Assembly: GCF_900113255.1 (NCBI RefSeq)
Contig: NZ_FOOR01000005.1
Location: forward strand, 124,001-188,000
Direction: 5' to 3'
From: Novosphingobium sp. CF614
GTDB lineage: Bacteria > Pseudomonadota > Alphaproteobacteria > Sphingomonadales > Sphingomonadaceae
Length of the DNA stretch: 64,000 nt
Both the position numbers and the translations under genes were made by a program. Every line of letters starts with the position of its first letter. Position 1 is the first letter of the stretch. This document shows positions 1 through 7,774 of the stretch, piece by piece. The notes under the pieces are model-generated. The model searched no databases. It had not been told where the DNA came from and was given only the letters and a program-made list of their open reading frames with translations.

Positions 1-2
1 TC

Positions 3-1334
3 GTCTTCGCCGACATGCACGGCATCACGCGCGGCAAGACGCTGCTCGCCGGCTCGCTGGCGGGCGCGTTCGAGGATGGCTGTGCGATCACTTCCACGCT
101 GTTGCTGAAGGATACCTCGCATCGCACGGTGGTGCCGGTCTTCGCGGCCGGGGCGGGAATTGGCGACCCGGACTTGCAGGGCGGCGGCGACGTGGTGATG
201 GTGCCCGATCCCGGGACGTTCCGCGTGCTGCCCTGGGCGCCCGGAACCGGGTGGATGCTCTGTGACCTCTACCATGACGATGGCCGTCCGGTCGTTCTCT
301 CGACGCGCCGGCTGGCGCGCGAGGCGGCCGGACGGCTGGCCGCGCGCGGTTTCGAATATGTCAGCGGGCTGGAAGTGGAATTCTACCTGACCCGCCTGGA
401 GGACTGCGCGCTGATGCCGCAGGATGCCGGCCAGCCCGGCCGGCCGCCCCGGGTCTCGCTGCTCCATCAGGGCTACGCCTACCTGACCGAGCAGCGCTAC
501 GACCAGGTCGAGCCGATCGTCGAGATCCTGCGCGCGAACTGCGTTGCGCTCGGCCTGCCGCTGCATTCGCTGGAAGTCGAATTCGGCCCCAGCCAATGCG
601 AGTTCGTCTTCAAGACCGGCAGCGGCATCGGTCCCGCGGACGACATGGTGCTGTTCCGCAGCGCCGCGAAGCAGATCGCCCGCCGCCATGGCTACCACGT
701 GAGCTTCATGTGTCGGCCGCAACTTCCCGAAGCCATGGCGAGCGGGTGGCACCTGCACCAGTCGCTGCGCGACGCCAGGACCGGCGCCAACGCCTTCGCC
801 CCGCACGATGGGGAGCCGGGGCTCTCGCAAGTCGGGCGGCAGGTCCTCGCCGGGCTTCTGGCGGGCGCGGCGGCGGCGACGCCGTTCTCCACGCCCACCG
901 TCAACGGCTACAAGCGCTACCGCGCCAACTCCCTCGCGCCGGACCGCGTGGCGTGGGCCGAGGACAACCGGGGCGCGATGCTGCGGGTGCTGGCGAAGGG
1001 ACCGGCCAAGCTGCGCCGGATCGAGAACCGCGTGGGCGAACCCTCTGCCAACCCCTACCTTTACCTCGCCTCGCAGATGGCCACCGGCCTTGCCGGGATC
1101 GAGGCGGGCAAGGAGCCGCCGCCTTCGGTGGATTCGCCTTATGCCGCCCAGGTGGAAATGCTGCCGCGCACGCTGGAAAGCGCGCTCGACCGCCTCGATG
1201 AAAGCGCCTTGCTGCGCGGCGCGTTCGGCGACGCGTTTGTCGACCACTTCCTGCTGGTCAAGCGCGCGGAGGTCATGCGCTACAACCAGTCGGTGACCGA
1301 CTGGGAGCACCGGGAATACTTCGACTTGTTGTGA
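3..1334 (+). CDS. Glutamine synthetase family protein, 5'-truncated by window edge
   Basis: The reading frame is open from the first bases (V-F-A-D before the first ATG at 15), and that residue run is part of the conserved GS N-terminal beta-grasp, so the true start lies left of the window. Motifs of the GS catalytic domain are present: GLEVEFYL (metal/glutamate site), SGWHLHQSL, the NGYKRYRANSLAPDRVAW block and IENRVGEPSANPYLY near the C-terminus. The family ligates ammonia or an amine to a gamma-carboxyl group using ATP; members of this type include gamma-glutamyl-polyamine and related amide ligases as well as GlnA-like proteins. The sequence does not settle the acceptor amine. The gene converges on the minus-strand operon that ends at 1420. 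Confidence is high for the family and low for the substrate. Confidence 0.88.
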   Translation, partial: VFADMHGITRGKTLLAGSLAGAFEDGCAITSTLLLKDTSHRTVVPVFAAGAGIGDPDLQGGGDVVMVPDPGTFRVLPWAPGTGWMLCDLYHDDGRPVVLSTRRLAREAAGRLAARGFEYVSGLEVEFYLTRLEDCALMPQDAGQPGRPPRVSLLHQGYAYLTEQRYDQVEPIVEILRANCVALGLPLHSLEVEFGPSQCEFVFKTGSGIGPADDMVLFRSAAKQIARRHGYHVSFMCRPQLPEAMASGWHLHQSLRDARTGANAFAPHDGEPGLSQVGRQVLAGLLAGAAAATPFSTPTVNGYKRYRANSLAPDRVAWAEDNRGAMLRVLAKGPAKLRRIENRVGEPSANPYLYLASQMATGLAGIEAGKEPPPSVDSPYAAQVEMLPRTLESALDRLDESALLRGAFGDAFVDHFLLVKRAEVMRYNQSVTDWEHREYFDLL

Positions 1335-1362
1335 CCCTTCGAGTCCCTGCCCCGAAGTCCCC

Positions 1363-1393
1363 TGAAGGGGAGGGGGCCTTGAAGGGGAGGGGG
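1363..1393. repeat. Direct repeat of a G-rich 14-mer between convergent genes
   Basis: TGAAGGGGAGGGGG occurs at 1363-1376 and again at 1380-1393, preceded by CCC or CCT. CCCCTGAAGGGG also makes a short hairpin. The repeat lies between the convergent stops at 1334 and 1420, where a bidirectional terminator or an intergenic repeat would be expected. There is no strong T-tract, so termination is only a possibility. Confidence 0.5.
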
Positions 1394-1419
1394 AAGGGCC
1401 GCCCTCGACACGACTGGCA

Positions 1420-2217
1420 TCAAAGCGTGGCGCCGCCATCGACGACGAGTTCCTGGCCGGTCACATTGCGGCCGCCTTCCCCGATCAGATAGAGAACCAT
1501 CGCCACGATGTCCTGCATTTCGCTCGGACGATTGAGCGGAATGCCCATGTCCGCCACATATGCGCGCAGCGCTTCCTCTTCGGACAGGCCTTTCTGCTCG
1601 GCCATGGCGCGCCAGTTGGCCTTCATGCGCGGGACGGCGATCGGTCCCGGCGCGACGTAGTTCACCGTCACGCCGTCCGGGCCCGCTTCCAGCGCCGCGC
1701 TGCGGGTAAGGCCGCGCAGGCCCCATTTCGAGGCGGAATAGCAGGAACGGCCGGCGCGCCCGCGCATGCCGTGGTTGCCGCCGATGTTGACGACGCGGCC
1801 CGCACCGGCCTGGCGCATCAGCGGCAGCAGCCGCGACAGCACGATGAAGGGCGCCCGCAGGTTGGTGGCGACGGTGCTGTCGAATTCATCCACGCCGAAT
1901 TCGCCGATCGGTGGCGAGAGCGGCCCGGTATAGCCCGCTGCGTTCACCACCACGTCGATTCTGCCTCCAGACCATGCGAGGAATGCGTCGATCGCCCGAT
2001 CCAGCACCGCCGCGTCGCGCACGTCGGCGGTCAGCACGAGCGCGTCCCCGCCACCGGCGTGGATCGCCTGGGCCACGTCCTCCATCTCGGCGGTGCGCCG
2101 CGCCACCAGGGCGACGTCGTATCCCCCGATGCCGAGCGCGAGCGCGATTTCCCGTCCCGTGCCCGCGCTGGCGCCGGTGACGAACGCGACCGGCCGCTTG
2201 CCCGCGCCCAAGGTCAC
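1420..2217 (-). CDS. SDR family oxidoreductase lacking the usual catalytic Ser
   Basis: A 265-aa classical SDR. The start is a GTG at 2217-2215 that overlaps the TGA of the upstream dioxygenase gene (GTGA overlap), so translation is probably coupled; a longer in-frame extension upstream would lie inside the dioxygenase gene and is not used. The NAD(P) motif TGASAGTG (about residues 14-21), NAAG (about 92-95), YSASK and the C-terminal GQELVVDGG are all present. The residue 13 before the catalytic Tyr, normally Ser, is Gly (NIGGNHG). It is the last gene of a three-gene operon with PhyH and DUF1445 proteins and would oxidise or reduce a hydroxyl or ketone made by the dioxygenase (inference). The altered active site makes the activity uncertain. 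Confidence 0.88.
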   Translation of the reverse strand: MTLGAGKRPVAFVTGASAGTGREIALALGIGGYDVALVARRTAEMEDVAQAIHAGGGDALVLTADVRDAAVLDRAIDAFLAWSGGRIDVVVNAAGYTGPLSPPIGEFGVDEFDSTVATNLRAPFIVLSRLLPLMRQAGAGRVVNIGGNHGMRGRAGRSCYSASKWGLRGLTRSAALEAGPDGVTVNYVAPGPIAVPRMKANWRAMAEQKGLSEEEALRAYVADMGIPLNRPSEMQDIVAMVLYLIGEGGRNVTGQELVVDGGATL

Positions 2218-3086
2218 TGCGCGTCCGCGAAGAACTTGCGCTTCGAACCGGCCTGGACCCTGTAGATCGAGCTGCCGGCGCGCGAGGGGAAGGGCAAGCG
2301 CACGTAGTTGTCCTCGAAGCGCACTTCGGTGGTGGAAGGGCCGCTGACCAGGCGCGATTCGTATTCGTCCCAGTCCACCTTGTAGAACAGCGGGAAGGCG
2401 TCGCTCGCGGCATATTCGTAGAAGAGGATGCGGCGCGGATCGCCCGAGCGGTTCACGCTCGATCCGTGGAGCGTCATTGGATGATGAAAGCTCACCGTGC
2501 CGGGAGGACCCTCGAGCAGAACCGCCTTCGACATGTCGAACTGCGCGGTGTCGACAGCGCCGCAGAAGAAGCCTTCCTCGTCGTGGTGATCGAGCAGCGG
2601 ACCTTTGTGGCTGCCGGGGATCACCTGCATCGCGCCGTTCGCCGCCGAGGCACCGTCCAGCATGATCGAGGCGACGCAGGTCCCCATGTGGGTATGCGGG
2701 GCGAAGGCCCAGTCCTGGTGCCATTCCAGCGCGGCGCCGCCATGGGCCGACTTCATGTTGATCTTGGCGTGCGACAGGCGAACGAGGCCGCCGATGATCC
2801 GGGTCAGGATCGCCAGGATACGGTCGTTGCCCGCCTGCTCGGCATAGTAGGGATCGATGCGGTTCGGCTTCTTGACGCGCTGGATGGTGCGATTGCCGTG
2901 GAGGTCGGTGTCGAAGTCGAACCAGGTGTCGTCGCCCGCCACCAGCGCGGCCTTCGCGGCGACCTGGTCGGTGAGATCGCGCAAGGTGTCGAGCACCGGT
3001 CCGGCCAGCAGGCCGGGCACCACCGCGTATCCGTGCTCATGGTAGTGGGAAACGATCTCGTCGAGGTTCGCATCAGTGCTCTGCAT
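2214..3086 (-). CDS. Phytanoyl-CoA dioxygenase (PhyH) family protein
   Basis: A 290-aa Fe(II)/2-oxoglutarate-dependent hydroxylase of the PhyH superfamily. The facial triad is visible: H-x-D in LEWHQDWAF and the distal His in MTLHGSS, followed by an Arg (DPRRI) suited to 2-oxoglutarate. The N-terminal HEHGYAVVPGLL is the typical start of the fold. Such enzymes hydroxylate or halogenate small molecules or acyl chains in the cytoplasm; the substrate here is not known. The start is 4 nt downstream of the stop of the DUF1445 gene, and its own stop overlaps the next start, so the three genes form one operon. Family confidence is high. Confidence 0.9.
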   Translation of the reverse strand: MQSTDANLDEIVSHYHEHGYAVVPGLLAGPVLDTLRDLTDQVAAKAALVAGDDTWFDFDTDLHGNRTIQRVKKPNRIDPYYAEQAGNDRILAILTRIIGGLVRLSHAKINMKSAHGGAALEWHQDWAFAPHTHMGTCVASIMLDGASAANGAMQVIPGSHKGPLLDHHDEEGFFCGAVDTAQFDMSKAVLLEGPPGTVSFHHPMTLHGSSVNRSGDPRRILFYEYAASDAFPLFYKVDWDEYESRLVSGPSTTEVRFEDNYVRLPFPSRAGSSIYRVQAGSKRKFFADAQ

Positions 3087-3090
3087 GGCT

Positions 3091-3906
3091 TCAGTCCTTG
3101 GGGAGCGGCAGGTCGGTCACAACCATGTGCGCCTTGTAATGGGTGATGCATAGCGGCAGCCGCGCGCTGCGCACGGCGTTCTGGCCGGTGGCGCCGCAGG
3201 CCCAGAAGACGGGCAGCTCTCCCGGCCGGAGCCGCGTCAGGCCGTGCCCGCCGTAGCTGTGCGCAAGATCCGCGATGCCCAGGTCGCCCGGCAAGCCCAG
3301 CGATACCGGCGCGCCGTGGAACTGTGGATAGCGGGCCGACAGCAGCGTCGCGCGGATGGCGTCGGCGGGCGTGAGCGCGCGCATCGATACGATCAGCCTG
3401 CCGCCGAACGGGCCGACCGGCACGGTCTCGCGCGTGGTTTCGTACATGGCGGAGACATCGCCTTCGTCCAGGTGGCGCAGCCGCACGGCGTTGCGTTGCA
3501 GGATCGTTTCGAACGAGAACGAGCAGCCCAGCACGAACGCCACGAGATCGTCGTGCCAGACCGGGGAGGCGTCGCGCGGGGTGTCCACCAGATCGCCGTC
3601 GCGGAACACCATGTAGCCGCCGGTGTCGCGCGCGATGTCGAGGTCGGCCGCAAGCTCGGGGATGGACCGCGCGCCGGGTTCGCTCCGCCCCAGGATGGGC
3701 AGCGCCTGCGGGTTGGACCGGCAATAGAGTTCGAAGGCGTCGGCATGGGCAGCGGGTACGGCGACGAGATTGCCTTGCACGTATTCGCGCGCGACGAGGT
3801 TGGTGAATCCGGTGAAGCGCCCCTCCCGGATGGCGCGGCGCACGGCCGAGGGATCGGCGGAATCGAAATCGGGCGCATGCGCTTGGGGAAACAGGGCCTG
3901 GCTCAT
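3091..3906 (-). CDS. DUF1445 family putative hydro-lyase / D-glutamate cyclase-like
   Basis: A 271-aa protein of the YcsI/DUF1445 family. Recognised elements are the N-terminal AIREGRFTGFTNLVAREYVQ region, DTGGYMVFRDG, the VAFVLGCSFSFE segment, and the VGPFGGRLIVSMRAL and YPQFHGAPVSLG blocks. The length matches the family. Some members convert D-glutamate to 5-oxo-D-proline and others are annotated only as putative hydro-lyases. It is the first gene of the minus-strand operon with a PhyH dioxygenase and an SDR, an unusual setting that may point to a different lyase substrate (inference). Confidence 0.88.
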   Translation of the reverse strand: MSQALFPQAHAPDFDSADPSAVRRAIREGRFTGFTNLVAREYVQGNLVAVPAAHADAFELYCRSNPQALPILGRSEPGARSIPELAADLDIARDTGGYMVFRDGDLVDTPRDASPVWHDDLVAFVLGCSFSFETILQRNAVRLRHLDEGDVSAMYETTRETVPVGPFGGRLIVSMRALTPADAIRATLLSARYPQFHGAPVSLGLPGDLGIADLAHSYGGHGLTRLRPGELPVFWACGATGQNAVRSARLPLCITHYKAHMVVTDLPLPKD

Positions 3907-4038
3907 GTTCCGATATTAGCCGCCGGGGGCGTTGCCGAGAGTTGCTTTTTGCGGCCTCCCCCGTTGCCGATCCGGCCATGGGCGCGGCGGCCCCGCGCGT
4001 GCTTCGCTGTCGCTTCAGGACAGCGAGGACGGGCACGC

Positions 4039-4755
4039 ATGGCGGGCATATTGGTTATTGGCGGGGCGAGCGGCCTTGGCGGCGAGATCGCGGAGGCCTT
4101 TGCGCGCCAGGGCGACGGCGTGGTGCTGGCGGACGCGGAGGCGCCGCGATTCGCGGTGGAGCACTTCGTCGCGCTCGATCTCGCCGCCACCGACGCCGGT
4201 GGGCTGGCCGCCGGCGAAGCGGCGGCGCGGCTGGGCCGGCTCGACGCGCTGGTTGTCGCCGCGAGCGCGATGGAGAGCGCGCCGATCGCCGAGTGGACCC
4301 CGGCGATGTGGGACCGGGCGGCGGCGATCAACTTGCGCCTGCCGTTCCTGGCGGTGCAGGCGTCGCTGCCCTGGCTGCGCGTCTCGGACAATGCCAGCGT
4401 GACCGTGGTTTCCTCTACCGCGACCATGCGGGGGCAGCCGTTCACGCACGCCTATCAGGCCACCAAGGCAGGCGTCGCCGGCCTGGTGCGCAGCCTTGCC
4501 GCCGAGTTGGGGCCTGACGGCATCAGGGTGAACGCGGTATTGGCTGGCTGGCTCGATACACCGCTGACCCGGGCTTATTGGGCCGGCCGCGAGCATGCCG
4601 CCGCCGAACGCGAGCAGGTGGACGGGCGGATACCGCTGCGGCGGCACGGCAGGGCCGAAGAGGCGGCGGCGCTGGTCCGGTTCCTGGCTTCCCCGGCGGC
4701 AAGCTACCTGACAGGCGCCATGCTGCCGGTGGACGGCGGCGACACCGCCGTCTGA
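4039..4755 (+). CDS. SDR family oxidoreductase
   Basis: A 238-aa SDR starting at the ATG giving MAGILVIGGASGLGGE; sequence upstream in this frame belongs to the opposite strand's gene. The Rossmann glycines (GGASGLGG), Ser in VVSSTATM, the YQATK catalytic pair and the C-terminal MLPVDGG are present. The structural NNAG motif is replaced by VAASA. It lies divergent from the DUF1445 operon (133-bp gap) and convergent with the MFS gene. A reductase or dehydrogenase role is likely, with unknown substrate. Confidence 0.85.
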   Translation: MAGILVIGGASGLGGEIAEAFARQGDGVVLADAEAPRFAVEHFVALDLAATDAGGLAAGEAAARLGRLDALVVAASAMESAPIAEWTPAMWDRAAAINLRLPFLAVQASLPWLRVSDNASVTVVSSTATMRGQPFTHAYQATKAGVAGLVRSLAAELGPDGIRVNAVLAGWLDTPLTRAYWAGREHAAAEREQVDGRIPLRRHGRAEEAAALVRFLASPAASYLTGAMLPVDGGDTAV

Positions 4756-4770
4756 ATATCGCCGTCCGGC

Positions 4771-5985
4771 TCAGGCCGCGACCGGGCGCGTGGCGGCTTC
4801 GCCGGCGGACAGCCTCGGCAGCGCCGCCAGGCAGATCAGCAGGCCGGCCACGGCGATGGCGACGTAGGCGATCCAGTGGGTCAGGGCGAAATAGACCGTC
4901 GGCGTCAGGAACGAGGCTATCGAGACGAACTGGTTCACCAACCCGGCCACGCTGCCGCCGCCCAGCGTGCGGGTGGAGAGGGCCGGCATCGTCGCCATGC
5001 ACACGCCCGTCGCGGCGCCGTAGGTGAACAGCCAGGCCATCAGGCCGGCGACGGCGAGGATCATCGGGCTCGTCGGCGCGAACAGCACGAGTTGGGCGAC
5101 GATGCCGATGCAGACGACGATCGCCAGCAGGCGCCTTGGCGGAAAGTCGCGGGCGAGCAGCGCCCCGGTCAGCGTGCCGCCCAGCAGCACGGCGACGATC
5201 TTGGCCACCGCGACGATGCTGGCCGAAGCGGCGAGCGAGACGCCGTGAACTCTGGCGAGATACGTCGGCGCGGCAAGGCTGGTGCCGTAGGAGATCATCG
5301 CCGGCATCGCCATCGCGAAGCCGAGCATCAGGATCGGCGGATGGCGCAATCCCGCGAACAGCGCGGCCAGCTTCGCACGCGTGGTACGGCCATGGCTGCG
5401 CAGCACCGGGACATGCGGCAGCGCTATCGAGGCCGCCGCGCACAGCGCCATCAGTGCGCCGTGCAGGGCGAGCGCCCAGCGCCAGGACGTGCTCGCGGTG
5501 AACGGCGCGGCCATCAGCAGGCCCAGGGCGAAGCCGGTCGGTGCATATGTCGACCACAGCGTCAGCGCCCGCGTCCGCCTGGAGCCGTCAAGCGCGCCGA
5601 TCAGCATCGCCGCACCGCCGTTGAGAATGCCGAGATAGCCAATCCCCGCGAGCAGCACGCCAAGGTTGAACACCCAGATGTCGCGGGCAAGCCACAGGAC
5701 CAGGTCGGCCAGCACGAAGACCGGGCAGGTCAACAGCAGGACCAGGCGGGGCCCGAGACGGTCGACGATCCCGCCGCCCACGGTGGCGACGATCGCCGCC
5801 GGCAGCGAGAACAGCGCGATCGTCAGCCCGATCGCGGCGGCGGGCGCCTGCATCGCCTGCGTGATTCGCAGCGCCAGCGGCGAGAGGATGCCGACCAGCG
5901 CCATGCTGTTCAGCCCGATCGCATAGACGAGGGCGATGGTGCTCCAGCTTCCTTGCGAGCTTGCTTGTGTCCGCGTCTGGGTCAT
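4771..5985 (-). CDS. MFS transporter
   Basis: A 404-aa protein with about 12 predicted membrane helices. Family features include VDRLGPRLVLLL after the second helix, typical of loop 2-3 of the major facilitator superfamily, and a second hydrophobic half from about residue 215. The start MTQTRTQ at 5985 is preceded by AAGGAAG about 10 nt upstream; a longer in-frame reading to 6165 has no ribosome site and would not be membrane-like. It is an inner-membrane transporter with unknown substrate, convergent with the SDR at 4755. Confidence 0.88.
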   Translation of the reverse strand: MTQTRTQASSQGSWSTIALVYAIGLNSMALVGILSPLALRITQAMQAPAAAIGLTIALFSLPAAIVATVGGGIVDRLGPRLVLLLTCPVFVLADLVLWLARDIWVFNLGVLLAGIGYLGILNGGAAMLIGALDGSRRTRALTLWSTYAPTGFALGLLMAAPFTASTSWRWALALHGALMALCAAASIALPHVPVLRSHGRTTRAKLAALFAGLRHPPILMLGFAMAMPAMISYGTSLAAPTYLARVHGVSLAASASIVAVAKIVAVLLGGTLTGALLARDFPPRRLLAIVVCIGIVAQLVLFAPTSPMILAVAGLMAWLFTYGAATGVCMATMPALSTRTLGGGSVAGLVNQFVSIASFLTPTVYFALTHWIAYVAIAVAGLLICLAALPRLSAGEAATRPVAA

Positions 5986-6233
5986 CTGCGGGGCACTTCC
6001 TTGGTTGGTGGGCTTGGTTGGCGGGATCGTCGCCCAGGATAGGCAGCGGGCAGGGGGCGGCAAGCGGGGTTCGCAATCCGCACCGAGGCGTTCACTTTTC
6101 TGGACAGGAGCGCGCATCGGGGCGTTGCCGTCGGGGCAATGCGGCGATGCCGGAACGGCGCGCACGGCGCGCTGGAAATCGGGCTAGAACCCCGGGATGG
6201 ACCCAAAGGTGGACAGGAGCGATTGATCCGCAC

Positions 6234-7523
6234 ATGAAGAACCGCTTTTCCCGCGTGGCGCTGTTGGCCGCCCTGCCGTTCGTGGCCGTCAGCACTCTCC
6301 AGGCCGCCGCGCCCCCGGCCCCGTCCGCCGACCTTGGCGACATCGATGGCGACGGCGGTGTATCCGACTTCTATGCCTGGAACGGGCCGCTGCCGGGGCC
6401 GGGCCGCATGCTGCGGCAGGAAAGGCTTCCGGCCGATCGCACCCAGCCCGACGCGGGCAAGGCGCTGCGCGTGCTGTACAGCTCGACCAGCGGCGTCGGG
6501 CAGGGCGCCATCGCGGTTTCGGGCATGGTGTTCTTGCCGAAAGGAAAGCCGCCGAAGGGCGGCTGGCCCATCGTCGCCTGGGCCCATGGCACGACCGGCT
6601 TCGCGGATGTCTGCGCGCCTTCGTGGACCGGCACTTCCGCGCGTGACAAGGACTATCTGCAAAAATGGCTCGAGGCCGGCTTCGCCGTGGTCGCGACCGA
6701 CTACGAAGGGCTCGGGACCAAGGGCGTGCATCCTTATCTGATCTGGCGCTCGGAAGGCCGCTCGGTACTGGACGGGGTCGGGGCGGCGCTGGGCGCCTAT
6801 CGCGGCCGGCTGTCGAACCGGGTGGTGATCGTCGGGCAGTCGCAAGGATCGGGCGCCGCGCTGGGCGCGACATATCTGGCGAAGGACTACGCGCCGCGGC
6901 TCAAGGTCCTGGGCACCGTCGCGACCGGGCTCGTCATGACCTTCGACACCCCGCATGGGCGGGACTACGTGGCCAAGTCGAACACGCTGACCGACCCGCA
7001 CTTCATGAACCCGGGCTTCGCGATGCTGCGCATCGCCGGCATCGACCGCGCGCTGCACCCCGACCTGGATCCGGCGAACTTCGTGAAGCCGGCCGGCTAC
7101 GCCCTGCTGCGCACCGCGCGCAAGGCGTGCCTGCACGACCTGTTGTCCCAGGCCGACAAGCAAGGCCTGACCGGGCAGCAGATCTTCGTCGAGAACCTCG
7201 GCCCGATCGACGGCACCATGGATGCCAACTTCGATTTCCCGGACGGCCGCATGCCGGGCCCGATCTTCGTCGGCACCGGCCTGGCCGACGACATGGCGGG
7301 CACGCAGGGGCAATACAACGCGGTGCGCGCAATGTGCGCGGCCGGCACCAATCTTCAGTGGCACACGTATCCGGGTGAGGACCACGGCAGCGCGGTGAAC
7401 GTTTCCGCGCGCGATTCGATCCCTTTCGCCAAGGCGCTGCTGGAAGGAAAGCCCCAGCCGTCCGACTGCGCCTCGATCGCACCCCCCGGCCCGATCCAGA
7501 AAAAGCGCGACGGGGCCGATTGA
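6234..7523 (+). CDS. Secreted secretory-lipase-family alpha/beta hydrolase
   Basis: A 429-aa protein with an N-terminal signal peptide (MKNRFSRVALLAALPFVAV...LQAAA). The fold signature is clear: the oxyanion-side VAWAHGTTG (about residues 115-122), ATDYEGLGT, the nucleophile elbow G-Q-S-Q-G with Ser at about 203, GLADDMAGTQ as the probable acid region and GEDHGSAV as the catalytic His. Fungal LIP-type secretory lipases and bacterial homologues share this arrangement. It is probably exported to the periplasm or beyond and hydrolyses esters. Downstream are palindromic repeats and a convergent TonB-dependent receptor gene. Confidence 0.85.
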   Translation: MKNRFSRVALLAALPFVAVSTLQAAAPPAPSADLGDIDGDGGVSDFYAWNGPLPGPGRMLRQERLPADRTQPDAGKALRVLYSSTSGVGQGAIAVSGMVFLPKGKPPKGGWPIVAWAHGTTGFADVCAPSWTGTSARDKDYLQKWLEAGFAVVATDYEGLGTKGVHPYLIWRSEGRSVLDGVGAALGAYRGRLSNRVVIVGQSQGSGAALGATYLAKDYAPRLKVLGTVATGLVMTFDTPHGRDYVAKSNTLTDPHFMNPGFAMLRIAGIDRALHPDLDPANFVKPAGYALLRTARKACLHDLLSQADKQGLTGQQIFVENLGPIDGTMDANFDFPDGRMPGPIFVGTGLADDMAGTQGQYNAVRAMCAAGTNLQWHTYPGEDHGSAVNVSARDSIPFAKALLEGKPQPSDCASIAPPGPIQKKRDGAD

Positions 7524-7640
7524 GGTGCCTTATGCCGGCATGCGTTGATCGCGGCTTCTCCTGAGGGGAGGGCGCCGGGATGTGTGGTCTCTCCACCGAT
7601 GCAAGTCCGGCATGGACGACCTTGGGAAGAGGACCCGCAT

Positions 7641-7686
7641 AACGCGATCAAGCCCCTGCCTTGAAGGGCAGGGGTTTGATCGCGTT
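7641..7686. terminator. Long hairpin between convergent genes (probable bidirectional terminator or REP)
   Basis: Arms 7641-7660 and 7667-7686 pair over 20 bp with one G.U position and a 6-nt loop (TTGAAG). It lies between the hydrolase stop (7523) and the TonB receptor stop (7775). There is no clear run of Ts, so it may be a dispersed palindrome that also stops transcription. Confidence 0.55.
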
Positions 7687-7729
7687 CCATTTCGGAGAGA
7701 CGAGATACTCGAACGGGCACTCGAACGGT

Positions 7730-7765
7730 CCCTCCCTTCGCCGTCTCGCAACGACGAAGGGAGGG
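7730..7765. repeat. Palindromic repeat with CCTCCCTTCG arms
   Basis: CCCTCCCTTCG (7730-7740) pairs with CGAAGGGAGGG (7755-7765) around a 14-nt loop. The core resembles the palindromic elements at 14043-14137 and 60968-61036 (cgccg.ctcgc..cgacgaa), suggesting one dispersed family. Confidence 0.5.
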
Positions 7766-7774
7766 GAGGCCATA

